From Palsa-504 sp963818225 (GTDB lineage Bacteria; Actinomycetota; Actinomycetes; Streptosporangiales; Streptosporangiaceae), in NCBI GenBank assembly GCA_963818225.1, contig CAWFRO010000005.1, positions 372,001 through 436,000 of the forward strand: a stretch of DNA of 64,000 nt. The letters are read 5' to 3'. This document shows, one piece after another, positions 8,494 through 16,722 of this stretch; the stretch's first letter is position 1; every line of letters starts with the position of its first letter. The notes beneath the pieces were generated by a model, which worked only from the letters and a program-made list of their open reading frames with translations, did no database searches and was not told where the DNA came from. The position numbers and the translations under genes were made by a program.

Positions 8494-10077
8494 ATGCCAC
8501 AACCCCGAAGCATCACGGCATCCCCCGGCCAACCTTCCGACGAGGACACGGCCGGGATCACCGAGGGACACCTGCCGCCAACCCAGGCCGTGGCGCGGCA
8601 GGAGCGGCCGGTTCTTCCGGCCGGGGGACTGCGGCGCACCAGCCGGCTGGCTGCGCTGCCGCTGCGGCACGCCGCGCGCACCGCCGCCGCCGCTACCCGG
8701 CTGTCCCGGCTCGCCGCCGACCAGGTCGCGGCCCGCACCGCCGAGCAGCTCTTCGGCACGCTGGGCGAGCTCAAGGGCGGGGCAGCCAAGCTCGGCCAGG
8801 CGATGTCGGTGTTCGAGGCGGCGATGCCGGAGGAGGTCGCGGCGCCTTACCGGTCGGCGCTCCGGCGGCTCACCGACGCGGCACCGCCGATGCCGGCCGA
8901 TGTCGCGCACCGGGTCATCGCGGCTGATCTGGGCGCCGCCTTCGGCGCGGGCTGGCGGGAGCGGCTGATCGCGTTTGACGACACGCCACGGGCAGCCGCC
9001 TCGATCGGCCAGGTGCACCGCGGCCGGTGGCGCGACGACCGCGGCCATGTCGTCGAGGTGGCAGTCAAGGTGCAGTACCCCGGCGTGGGCCAGGCGCTGC
9101 GCTCCGACCTGCGGCAGGCCCGGCTGCTAGCCCGGGTCATGGCGCGGCTCACCCGGCTGAATGTGACCGGGCTGGCCGACGAGCTAGCCCTGCGGATCGT
9201 CGAGGAACTGGACTACGAACGTGAGGGCCGGGTCCAGAGCGAGGTCGCGGCCGCGTTCGCCGATCCTATCCCCCGGGCAATCGCCGAGGCCCGCGCCGAC
9301 GGGGTACGCGAGCCGCAGGGCCGGACGAGGGTCACCGTTCCGGCCGTGTACGCGGCGACACCACGTGTGCTCATCACCAGATGGCTGGATGGAGCGAGCA
9401 TGTCCGCCCTGCTCGACGGGCGGATGGACCTGCTTCCGGAGGGCTGGCGCGAGCTCAGCCCGGGTGACGCGGCGGACCTGGCCGCCCGGCTGCTCGGGCA
9501 CGCCATCTACGCGCCGGCCGCGTGCACCGGCTGGATGCACGCTGACCTGCACCCGGGCAACTTCCTCCTGCTACCGGGCGGCCGGCTGGGCATGCTGGAC
9601 TTCGGGGCGGTCGCCGCCCTGCCGGGCGGCATCCCGGTGCCGTTCGGGCAGCTAGCCGCCGCGGTGCTCGCCGGGGACGGGCCGACGGTGGTGCGGCTGG
9701 CCCGCCTGGTCAGCGCGCTGCCCCTAGGACTTGAACTGGACGAGCACCTGGTTGTCGAGCTGCTGCACCCCATGGTCGCCACGGCAGCCGCCGACACTTT
9801 TACCTACTCACGGCCCTGGCTGCGCGGGCTCATGGCCCACTTCACCGAGCCGCGTTTCGCCCCCGTGCTGCGGAACCTGACCCCGCCACGGGAGTACGCG
9901 CTGGTCTGGCGGGCGACGCTCTCCGCTGCTGGACTGTTCGCGCAGCTCGGTGCGACGGCGCCCACCCGCGGATTCCACCTGGCCTATTCACCGGGTTTCC
10001 GCGACGGCGCCCTCGGCGCCTCACGGCTATTCCCCCGAGCTGACCAAGCCGGGAGAAAGACAGGAACCGATGGCTAA
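8494..10077 (+). CDS. AarF/ABC1/UbiB family atypical kinase
   Basis: 527-residue ABC1-type kinase-like protein; members act at the membrane in lipid or quinone homeostasis. Diagnostic features are the KxGQ motif in KLGQAMSVFEAAMP, the lysine in VAVKVQYPG, the catalytic loop HADLHPGNFLL and metal-binding LDFGAV. All key residues look present, so activity is plausible. It starts at ATG 8494 with AGGAG. It is the first gene of an operon overlapping the next by 8 nt and is preceded directly by promoter 3. Residues 450-527 are poorly conserved; a stray piece resembling another ABC1 C-terminus lies at 19980-20116. Confidence 0.85.
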   Translation: MPQPRSITASPGQPSDEDTAGITEGHLPPTQAVARQERPVLPAGGLRRTSRLAALPLRHAARTAAAATRLSRLAADQVAARTAEQLFGTLGELKGGAAKLGQAMSVFEAAMPEEVAAPYRSALRRLTDAAPPMPADVAHRVIAADLGAAFGAGWRERLIAFDDTPRAAASIGQVHRGRWRDDRGHVVEVAVKVQYPGVGQALRSDLRQARLLARVMARLTRLNVTGLADELALRIVEELDYEREGRVQSEVAAAFADPIPRAIAEARADGVREPQGRTRVTVPAVYAATPRVLITRWLDGASMSALLDGRMDLLPEGWRELSPGDAADLAARLLGHAIYAPAACTGWMHADLHPGNFLLLPGGRLGMLDFGAVAALPGGIPVPFGQLAAAVLAGDGPTVVRLARLVSALPLGLELDEHLVVELLHPMVATAAADTFTYSRPWLRGLMAHFTEPRFAPVLRNLTPPREYALVWRATLSAAGLFAQLGATAPTRGFHLAYSPGFRDGALGASRLFPRADQAGRKTGTDG

Positions 10078-10837
10078 GCGCAGCCGGAACAAACAGGCGG
10101 CCAGGGAAAGGCTCGCCCGGCTGCGGGCCGAGCAAGCCCGCACCCGCCGTCGGCGGATCCGGCTCGCCAGCAGCGCCGCGGTAACCGTGGCGATCGCCGT
10201 CACGGCGGCCATCATCCTGGCCGTCACCAGCGGCGGCTCCGGCGCCACAAGTCTGGCGCCGTCCGGGCTAAGTCTCGTCCCGCTGAGCACACTCGGCGTC
10301 CTCCAGCCCGCGCCCGCCCCGGGTGCAACCGGGTCCGAAGGCGTCCCGGTCCCCGCCGCCGCGCCGCTGGCCGGCCTGGCCACGGCAGCGACCGGGCAGC
10401 CCGTCGACCAGATCAGCTGCCAGACCAGCGAGCAAACCCTGTTCCACATCCACGCCCACCTGGCCATCTTCGTCAACGGCAAGGCACGGCAGGTACCGGC
10501 TGCGATTGGCGTCCCGGGCGCGCAGGCCCAGCAAACCCCGAACGGCCCGTTCATCGCCACCGGCACCTGTTTTTACTGGCTGCACACCCACGCCGCCGAC
10601 GGCATCATCCACATCGAGTCCCCGGTCCAGCGGACCTATACCCTCGGAGACTTCTTCGACGAGTGGGGGCAGCCGCTAGGACCGGCCCAGGTCGGCCCGG
10701 CCGCCGGCCGGGTGGTAGTCCTGTACGACGGCCAGGTCTACCAGGGCAACCCGCGCGACATTCCCCTGACCGCGCACGCGCAGATCCAGGCCCTCCGTCG
10801 GCAGCTGGAAGACCGCGAAGCGATCGAGCCGCGATGA
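10070..10837 (+). CDS. membrane-anchored His-rich extracytoplasmic protein, unknown family
   Basis: 255 residues: a strongly basic cytoplasmic N-terminus (MAKRSRNKQAARERLARLRA), one transmembrane helix at about 38-62, a low-complexity Ala/Pro linker and an exported domain from about residue 120. That domain carries LFHIHAHLAIFVNG and YWLHTHAADGIIHIESP, six histidines in two clusters plus two Cys, suggesting metal binding. I do not recognise a named family. It is translationally coupled to the AarF kinase (8-nt overlap) and to the next gene (ATGA). Confidence 0.7.
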   Translation: MAKRSRNKQAARERLARLRAEQARTRRRRIRLASSAAVTVAIAVTAAIILAVTSGGSGATSLAPSGLSLVPLSTLGVLQPAPAPGATGSEGVPVPAAAPLAGLATAATGQPVDQISCQTSEQTLFHIHAHLAIFVNGKARQVPAAIGVPGAQAQQTPNGPFIATGTCFYWLHTHAADGIIHIESPVQRTYTLGDFFDEWGQPLGPAQVGPAAGRVVVLYDGQVYQGNPRDIPLTAHAQIQALRRQLEDREAIEPR

Positions 10838-11274
10838 CCCTCCACCGCTCCGGGGGCGTGCCCGCGGTCGGCGACGGGGCGGCAGGACCGGCCCCGACCA
10901 GGTGGCCCACCCGGCGGGTCACCGCCATGGCGCTGCTCGCCGCGGCCGCCCTGGACCTGACCCGGTGCGGCCTCGTCATGGGAACCGTGACGCAGGCGAG
11001 CATAGCCGCCGCGTTGGTGTCGGCCGGCCTGGCCGCGGCCGCGGTCAGCCTGTGGACAGCGCGCGGATGCCAGCGCGGCACCCGCTGGTCAGGCTGGGCC
11101 GCTTTCCTCATCGGCGCCGCGTCGGGGCCGCAAGCCGCCGCATCCGGTTTCCACGCCGCCTACGCGATCCCGGACACCGCCACCGCCGCCCTCGGTATCC
11201 TGATCGCCGCGGGCGTCCTCGCCACCGCCGGCTACACCGGCCGACCGGCGTCATCAGAGAACCGGCCTCTCTGA
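10834..11274 (+). CDS. four-helix membrane protein, unknown function
   Basis: 146 residues with four hydrophobic helices. The start ATG 10834 overlaps the preceding stop (ATGA), making it third in the promoter 3 operon. The C-terminal part LIGAASGPQAAASGFHAAYA is duplicated, in truncated form, at about 23580-23670 in front of the 23691 gene. No known motif; possibly a partner of the His-rich protein. Confidence 0.65.
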   Translation: MTLHRSGGVPAVGDGAAGPAPTRWPTRRVTAMALLAAAALDLTRCGLVMGTVTQASIAAALVSAGLAAAAVSLWTARGCQRGTRWSGWAAFLIGAASGPQAAASGFHAAYAIPDTATAALGILIAAGVLATAGYTGRPASSENRPL

Positions 11275-11296
11275 ACAGCCGTCCCTCCTTTCACTT

Positions 11297-11329
11297 GAAC
11301 GATCCACTACTACGAAATGTATTAGTAGA
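11297..11329 (+). promoter_or_regulatory. regulon promoter 4, without an obvious gene
   Basis: GAAC 11297-11300, 17 nt, TGTATT 11318-11323; dyad CTACGAAATGTATTAGTAG 11310-11328 with one left-arm mismatch. It points right into 11330-12150, where I find no convincing plus-strand gene, so it is either a relic or makes a short RNA. Confidence 0.6.
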
Positions 11330-11745
11330 TAGCCCGGGGCAGCGTCCGCCCGGCATCACTGGCGGAGTGCCAGAGTGTGCGGAGTTTCCCAGTCGGATAG
11401 AGCTCGGCCATCCGGGCGACGATGCCGGCTGCCGTGGTTTCCCTGGCTGCCGCACGGCGGCGACATTGGCCTCGAGAGCGCCGGCTTCGTGCCGCCCGGA
11501 TTCGGTGTCGGCGACGCCGCGTATCTCGCCGATCGGTTCTCCAAGGGCAACAGGCACCCGGGCACGGACAGCATTCTGCGCCTGCCGGGTCAGGAGCTGG
11601 CCAACGCCGGCGTCCGCCCAGGTGACCTGCTGGTCGGCGGCCGAGGCAAGCGCCCGGACCATCGTCGTGCGCTGCGCCAGCTCCCGCACCGCGAGATACA
11701 TCGCCGCCGGCCCTGCCATCACCCACGCCGAAGGACACATCGCGT
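11330..11745. other. stretch without a recognisable gene downstream of promoter 4
   Basis: About 415 bp. Long frames are open on both strands (plus 11375-11884, minus 11291-11749), but neither has a clear SD, start or family motif. The sequence borders a transposase remnant and looks decayed. Confidence 0.4.
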
Positions 11746-11985
11746 TCACCAGCGCCGGCCGTTAGCCACGGCCATCCGGCAGCTCGCGGCGCTGAAGCCG
11801 GAGGCCGCACGGACGCCCGGCCGGAAGCGGCTGCGGGCCTTCGCCGGCCGGGGGAACCGGGCGTTGAGGGACTCGATGGCGTGAGTCAGGAACGCCGCGC
11901 CCAAGTTGATTACGGAGGCGAAGTAGCAGGTCAGGACGACGGTGCTTTCTTCGGTGCGGCGTTTGGCGTGCCGGGGCCGGAACAT
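11746..11985 (-). pseudogene. remnant of an IS256/Mutator-type transposase
   Basis: The minus-strand frame contains FLTHAIESLNARFPRPAKAR, closely resembling the conserved C-terminal TNAIESLNAR(Y/F) motif of IS256-family transposases, followed by an Arg/Phe-rich stretch as in that family. The DDE catalytic domain is missing and downstream homology slips out of frame, so this is a dead fragment. No terminal inverted repeats were found. The 170 bp up to the alpha/beta hydrolase hold nothing else. Confidence 0.6.
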
Positions 11986-12154
11986 TGCTACATGCCCCGG
12001 CGATGGTGGACCCGGCCAGAGCGGCCGACGCGGGACCTTGATGCTGTCGCGTGCTGGGAGCCGGCTTCCGGTGATGCCTCATCATCCCCTTAAACCGCAG
12101 TACGCATCTGCAGTGCCGGCATGCGCCGACGGACCGGCGCGAACGCCGGCTGTC

Positions 12155-13018
12155 TTAATGCGACGCCCGTCCTCCGACGGTGAGCCTCTCGACCCGGTTA
12201 TCTACTTCTTCGGTCGCGGCCAGGAACGCAACCATCGCGTCTGCGACGGCATCCGGGGCTCGCCTGGGCAGGTGATGACCCGCGCCCTGGACGAGCTGCA
12301 GGCGGGCATAGGGCAGATCGCGGGCGAGCCGGCGGGCGGTCTCGACGGGAACCAGCGTGTCCCTGGGGTCGGCAAGCACGAGGACCGGCGCTTGCACCGA
12401 GGAGACGGCGTGCTCCAGCTCGCCGAGCTCGCGGAGCAGGGCGCGCTGCTCGGCCAGGAATGTGCGCCACAGCGGGCGGTGCCCGCGGCCCACATGCCCC
12501 CAGACTTGCCAGTTGACATGCTCGTCAGGACCCAGCGGGCGGCCCCGCCGCCGGGCGAGCCAGGCGAGCCGGGCCCGCGCCATCCATGGCGTCAGCCGCC
12601 AGGCCACCAGCGCGCACAGCTGGCCTGCGCCGGGTGCGGCGAGCAGCCTGTCCCAGCCGTTCACGCAGCCCGGACCGACGCTCGCGAGCAGGACCACCGC
12701 CTCCACCCGGCCGGGTGCCAGGCTCGCCGCCGCCAATGCCACTCCGCCGCCGTAGGAGTGCCCCACGAGCACCGCCCGCTCGATGCCGCGCTCGTCCAGG
12801 TCGTCGAGCACGGCGCGCGCGTTCGCCGCGAACCCGCCCGCCGGAAGGTGGCTGGAGCCGTATCCGGGCCGATCAGTTGCCACGGCGTCCAGCTGGGCGG
12901 GCAGCCGTGCGATGACCTGCTGCCAGTCGGCGGGCGAGCCGGGCTGCCCATGCAGCAGGACCAGCTCGTGAGCACCCAGCCTGGCTGGCAGATAAGTGGT
13001 TCCTGTGTCAGCGGTCAT
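12155..13018 (-). CDS. alpha/beta hydrolase
   Basis: 287 residues with the alpha/beta-hydrolase fold: oxyanion segment LLHGQPGSPADW, nucleophile elbow GHSYGG, acid ADPRDT and a late histidine in VQGAGHHLPRRAP. The substrate is unknown; likely an esterase or haloperoxidase-like enzyme. The start is ATG 13018. It is the last gene of the leftward operon 14849-12155 (YxFxxD protein, LPG-flippase-like protein, hydrolase) run by promoter 5. Confidence 0.8.
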   Translation of the reverse strand: MTADTGTTYLPARLGAHELVLLHGQPGSPADWQQVIARLPAQLDAVATDRPGYGSSHLPAGGFAANARAVLDDLDERGIERAVLVGHSYGGGVALAAASLAPGRVEAVVLLASVGPGCVNGWDRLLAAPGAGQLCALVAWRLTPWMARARLAWLARRRGRPLGPDEHVNWQVWGHVGRGHRPLWRTFLAEQRALLRELGELEHAVSSVQAPVLVLADPRDTLVPVETARRLARDLPYARLQLVQGAGHHLPRRAPDAVADAMVAFLAATEEVDNRVERLTVGGRASH

Positions 13019-13083
13019 GGCGGTGTCCTGTTCCTGAGCGATGCGCTCGGCAGGAGCGTCTCCGGCTCGGGTTTGTCGTCATG

Positions 13084-14229
13084 TCAGCAGGCCGCCCGAT
13101 CGGCCGGCCTGCATGGCCGGAGCGCTCGGGCACGGGGACGCCGCAGCCAGAGCAGCACCAGCCATCCGGCGAATGCGACCAGCCAGAAACTGGCCAGGCG
13201 GTAGAGCAGCACCGCCGCCAGTGCCCGGCTGGCCCCCAGTCCGGTGGCGACCAGCGCCAGGCTGAGCGTTCCCTCCGTGACCCCCAGCCCACCCGGGGTG
13301 ATGTTCAGGCTTTGCGCGGCGATACCCGAGCCGTAAACCAGCAGGAGGTCATGCCAGGGGACGGTAGCGCCGGTGGCGCGGATGCTCACGGCGAGGACCG
13401 CCGCGTCGGCAAGCCAGTTGGCCAGGGCCAGGCCGGTTACCGTCACCCAGCCCGACCGGGGAAGCTGGAGCGAGCCCAGCCGCTCCGCCCAGGCCCGGAT
13501 GATCTGGTGGGGCTCGGTCGCAGGCCGGCGCAGCAGCCGGGATCCCCGCTGTAGCGTCCACGCGGCTGGCCGTTCGAGCGCCCTGCGCAGCCGCGGCCGC
13601 CGCGCGGCCGCTCCAGCCACCACAAGAGCGGCTACGGCGAGCACGCCGCCGGGAACGGTGACTGCGGTGACCAGGATGTTCCCGGACACCAGCCCGCCGC
13701 CGACCACGATAATGGCCGCCGCGGCCGAGGAGATCACCCCGCCGGCCAGCAGCGACCAGCCGGCCAGCGGGGCATCCGCGCCCTGCCGGGTGAACCGGCG
13801 GAAGGTAAAGGCCGTGGCCATGGCCGGGCCGGCCAGCGGAACCGAGACCGACACCGCGTTGGCCGCATAGGCGGTGGCCAGCATCGGCCGGACGCCGACG
13901 CGGGCGCCGCCGGCCGCGAGCAGCCTGCGCAGCATGATCGCGAAGGCGGCCATGGACGCGGACTCAAGCAGGAGGGCGGCCGGGATCCACAGCCAGTACA
14001 GACGGCCCAGCACCGCGAACGATGCGGCCACCTCGGCCCGTCCGGCCACCCCGGCGGCCGACAGCGCCGCCACCGCGACAGTGGCGGACGCGATGCGGGC
14101 CACCTGCTTACTCCGCGCGCGTTGCGCGGGAGCGGCGTCCGGGCCGGCGGTGGCGCCCGGGAGGCACCGCGGTGCCGGCCGGAACCAGGTCCGGCGCGTG
14201 TCCGCTGATGCGAATCTGGTGATGGTCAT
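13084..14229 (-). CDS. lysylphosphatidylglycerol-synthase-type transmembrane (flippase-like) protein
   Basis: 381 residues, about eight transmembrane helices, of the LPG_synthase_TM/UPF0104 family, whose members move or modify lipids at the cytoplasmic membrane. The family signature is at the C-terminal side: SLNITPGGLGVTEGTLSLAL, and SVSVPLAGPAMATAFTFRRF in the first half. Start ATG 14229; the frame is open further upstream, but that part is the shadow of the neighbouring gene. Second gene of the promoter 5 operon. A larger kinase-fused relative is at 38687-41131. Confidence 0.8.
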   Translation of the reverse strand: MTITRFASADTRRTWFRPAPRCLPGATAGPDAAPAQRARSKQVARIASATVAVAALSAAGVAGRAEVAASFAVLGRLYWLWIPAALLLESASMAAFAIMLRRLLAAGGARVGVRPMLATAYAANAVSVSVPLAGPAMATAFTFRRFTRQGADAPLAGWSLLAGGVISSAAAAIIVVGGGLVSGNILVTAVTVPGGVLAVAALVVAGAAARRPRLRRALERPAAWTLQRGSRLLRRPATEPHQIIRAWAERLGSLQLPRSGWVTVTGLALANWLADAAVLAVSIRATGATVPWHDLLLVYGSGIAAQSLNITPGGLGVTEGTLSLALVATGLGASRALAAVLLYRLASFWLVAFAGWLVLLWLRRPRARALRPCRPADRAAC

Positions 14230-14318
14230 GTCTGCCTGTCCGAGGTCCCGTGTCCGGGGTCCTGGCCGCTGGCACCGTCCGAACGAACGGAGCCAGCGGA
14301 CCGGGGCACCTGGCCGTC

Positions 14319-14849
14319 TCAGTACCCGTAAGCGCTGCCGGTCGGGGCGGCCGGGGCCGTGCCCGTTGCTGTCTGGGACCCGGTGATTGGCGTGAGGCCA
14401 GGGGTGGCTACGAAGAAGCCCTGGACTCCCTGGCCGGTGACCTGGCCGGCCTGGTCGTCGGCGAAGGTGTACAGCAGGTGCCCGTTGTAGGAGACCTGAT
14501 CGCCGTGGACGTCCATGACCGCGGCGAGCTTGCCGGTCAGCCCGGTAGCGGCCGGTGACGCGGACGTCAGCGGCGGCCACAGCGCCGCCAGCCCTCCGGT
14601 GACGGCCGACGTCGCCGCCGTGTCGTTCAGGTAGTAGTACAGCGGCAGGCCCTGGCTGTTGACCAGGATGGTCTGGGTCTTGCCTGCGACGGTCGCCTGC
14701 ACGGTGCGGACGGTCGCCGCGGCGCTCTGGCTGGCCGCGGGCCGGGTGCTGGCATGGGAGGTCGTCGCCGCGGCGGCGGTGACACCGCCGCCGATGGCGG
14801 CCGCTGCGGCCAGGCTGATGCTGGCGATGATGATTCTCGGGTGTCGCAC
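14319..14849 (-). CDS. secreted protein with Yx(F/W/Y)xxD repeats (COG4315 type)
   Basis: 176 residues. GTG 14849 is chosen because AAGGAG lies 6 nt upstream. An Ala-rich signal peptide covers about residues 1-30 (no lipobox Cys), followed by a domain with two YxFxxD-type motifs: PLYYYLNDTA and LLYTFADDQAG. Such repeats are typical of exported actinobacterial proteins of unknown role, often envelope-stress induced. First gene of the operon behind promoter 5, which ends about 35 bp upstream. Confidence 0.78.
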   Translation of the reverse strand: MRHPRIIIASISLAAAAAIGGGVTAAAATTSHASTRPAASQSAAATVRTVQATVAGKTQTILVNSQGLPLYYYLNDTAATSAVTGGLAALWPPLTSASPAATGLTGKLAAVMDVHGDQVSYNGHLLYTFADDQAGQVTGQGVQGFFVATPGLTPITGSQTATGTAPAAPTGSAYGY

Positions 14850-14881
14850 GGTTAGCTCCTTGTGGTATCGACGGTGCACTA

Positions 14882-14914
14882 TCTACTAACACGAATAGTA
14901 GAGATGCGCGGTTC
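14882..14914 (-). promoter_or_regulatory. regulon promoter 5 (GAAC-N17-CGTGTT, perfect dyad)
   Basis: Minus strand: GAAC 14914-14911, 17 nt, CGTGTT 14893-14888; dyad CTACTATTCGTGTTAGTAG at 14901-14883 with perfect arms. Drives 14849 to 12155. Confidence 0.85.
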
Positions 14915-14961
14915 AGCGGGCAGACGGGTTATTCCAGCGGTGGGGCACGCTTCCGGGGCGG

Positions 14962-16716
14962 CTAGCCGCCCGGGGAGCGTGGTCGGGCGGGCCCGGCGCG
15001 GCTGCGGCCTGCGGTGGGGCCTGCCGGCGGCCGGGACGTGCCGGGACTGGCGGGTGCGGCGCCCTGCGGGCGTCCTCCCGGCTGCGCGGGGGCGCCCTGC
15101 GCCGCATCCTGCTGGGCGCGGGTGCGCAGCGGGATCTCCTTGAGGATCAGCGCGAGCACGAATGCCGCTGCCAGCAGCGGGATCAGGTACGCGTACAGGG
15201 GCGGGAGGGCCTGGGCGAACGCTCCGGCGATGACGTGCCTGAGGGGGGCGGGCAGCTGGGCGAGGCCCTGCGGGGTGATCGAGCTGACCTGCGCCGCGCT
15301 GAGATGGCCGGCTCCTGACGCGGGGAGGTGGGCGCTGAGCTGGCCGTCGAGCCGGTGGATGAACAGTGCCCCGATCAGCGCCACGCCTATGCTGCTGCCG
15401 ATCTGCCGGGCGAAGTTGACCGACGCGGTCGCCGCGCCCAGATCCCGCTGCGCCGCCGTGTTCTGCACGATGAGGACCATGACTTGCAGGAACAGGCCGA
15501 TGCCCAGGCCCAGCACCAGCAGGTACACGCTGGAGGCCAGGTGCGAGGTTCGGACGCCCATGGTAGACAGCAGGTACAGGCCCGCGGCGGCCAGCGCTGT
15601 CCCGGCGACGGGGTAGGCCTTATAGTGCCCGGTCCTGGCGATCAGCCGGCCGGAGGAGATAGAGGTGACCAGCAGGCCGCCGATCAGCGGCAGCAGCAGC
15701 AGCCCGGAGCCGGTGGCGCTCACGCCGGTGACGATCTGCAGGTAGGCCGGCAGGTAGCTGATCGCCCCGAACATGGCGATGCCGGAGATCAGCGAGATCG
15801 CGCCCGCGATACGGAAGGTCTGGTCGCGGAACAGCCGCAGCGGGATGACCGGGTCGGCGGCGTGCCGGGCCGAGACCAGCCAGGCCGCGCCGAACGCCGC
15901 CGCGGCGGCGGCCAGGCCGGCGATCACCGGCGAGGTCCAGGGGTAGGTGGTGCCGCCCCAGCTGGTGAGCAGCACCAGGCAGGTCACCGCGCCGCCGAGC
16001 AGGACCATGCCCGCATAGTCGATGCGCGGCCTGCGCTGCGGCCGCGGCAGGTGCAGCACGACGGCGGTGACGATCAGCGCGACGGCGCCGACGGGCAGGT
16101 TGATGTAGAAGATCCACCGCCAGGACAAGCTGTCCACCAGGAACCCGCCGAGCAGCGGCCCGATCACCGAGGCCAGCCCGAAGACGGCTCCGATCAGTCC
16201 CTGGTACCGGCCCCGCTCCCGCGGGCTGACCACGTCCCCGATGATCGCCTGCGCGCCGATGATCAGCCCGCCCGCACCCGCCCCCTGCACCGCGCGGAAC
16301 GCGATCAGCTGGTCCATCGAGTGCGCGAGCCCGGATGCCGCCGAGCCAGCCAGGAAGACCACGATCGCGAACTGGAAAACCGGCTTGCGGCCGAACAGGT
16401 CGCCGATCTTCCCGTAGACCGGCATCACGACGGCCACCGCCAGCAAGTAGGCGGTGACCACCCAGCCGATGTGGTTCAGCCCGTGCAGGTCGCCGGTGAT
16501 AGTCGGCAGCGCCGTGGCCACGATCGTCTGGTCCAGCGCGGCGAGCAGCATGCCCAGCATCAGGGCCGAGAAGATCAGCCGCACCTGACGGCGCCCCGGG
16601 CCGGCCGCCCCGCCATCCGCGGCCCCGTCCGCAGGCCCCGGCGACCGGGACAAGACCGATCGCCGGGCGTGCGCGTGACGCAGACCTGCCGCGGGCGCTC
16701 TCCATCCCGTGATCAT
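14962..16716 (-). CDS. MFS drug exporter, DHA2/EmrB-QacA type (14 TM)
   Basis: 584-residue proton-driven exporter. The N-terminal half shows the DHA2 signature LAALDQTIVATALPTITGDL and motif A DLFGRKPVFQ; motif C is around AVFGLASVIGPLLGGFLVD. Length and about 14 helices fit the subfamily. A long Gly/Pro/Ala-rich tail ends the protein. The start is ATG 16716, 6 bp downstream of an in-frame TAA (16725-16723). Last gene of the promoter 6 operon after ftsH. Confidence 0.85.
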   Translation of the reverse strand: MITGWRAPAAGLRHAHARRSVLSRSPGPADGAADGGAAGPGRRQVRLIFSALMLGMLLAALDQTIVATALPTITGDLHGLNHIGWVVTAYLLAVAVVMPVYGKIGDLFGRKPVFQFAIVVFLAGSAASGLAHSMDQLIAFRAVQGAGAGGLIIGAQAIIGDVVSPRERGRYQGLIGAVFGLASVIGPLLGGFLVDSLSWRWIFYINLPVGAVALIVTAVVLHLPRPQRRPRIDYAGMVLLGGAVTCLVLLTSWGGTTYPWTSPVIAGLAAAAAAFGAAWLVSARHAADPVIPLRLFRDQTFRIAGAISLISGIAMFGAISYLPAYLQIVTGVSATGSGLLLLPLIGGLLVTSISSGRLIARTGHYKAYPVAGTALAAAGLYLLSTMGVRTSHLASSVYLLVLGLGIGLFLQVMVLIVQNTAAQRDLGAATASVNFARQIGSSIGVALIGALFIHRLDGQLSAHLPASGAGHLSAAQVSSITPQGLAQLPAPLRHVIAGAFAQALPPLYAYLIPLLAAAFVLALILKEIPLRTRAQQDAAQGAPAQPGGRPQGAAPASPGTSRPPAGPTAGRSRAGPARPRSPGG

Positions 16717-16722
16717 GGCCGG

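Noticed and set aside
11291..11749. Minus-strand 152-codon frame downstream of promoter 4
   Set aside because: It would end inside the promoter dyad; no recognisable motif; the plus-strand frame is equally open.
15620..16722. A ~1,000-residue FtsH fusion protein read from the long open frame
   Set aside because: The last ~370 residues are an out-of-frame translation of the MFS gene; low-complexity Arg/Gly/Ala composition.
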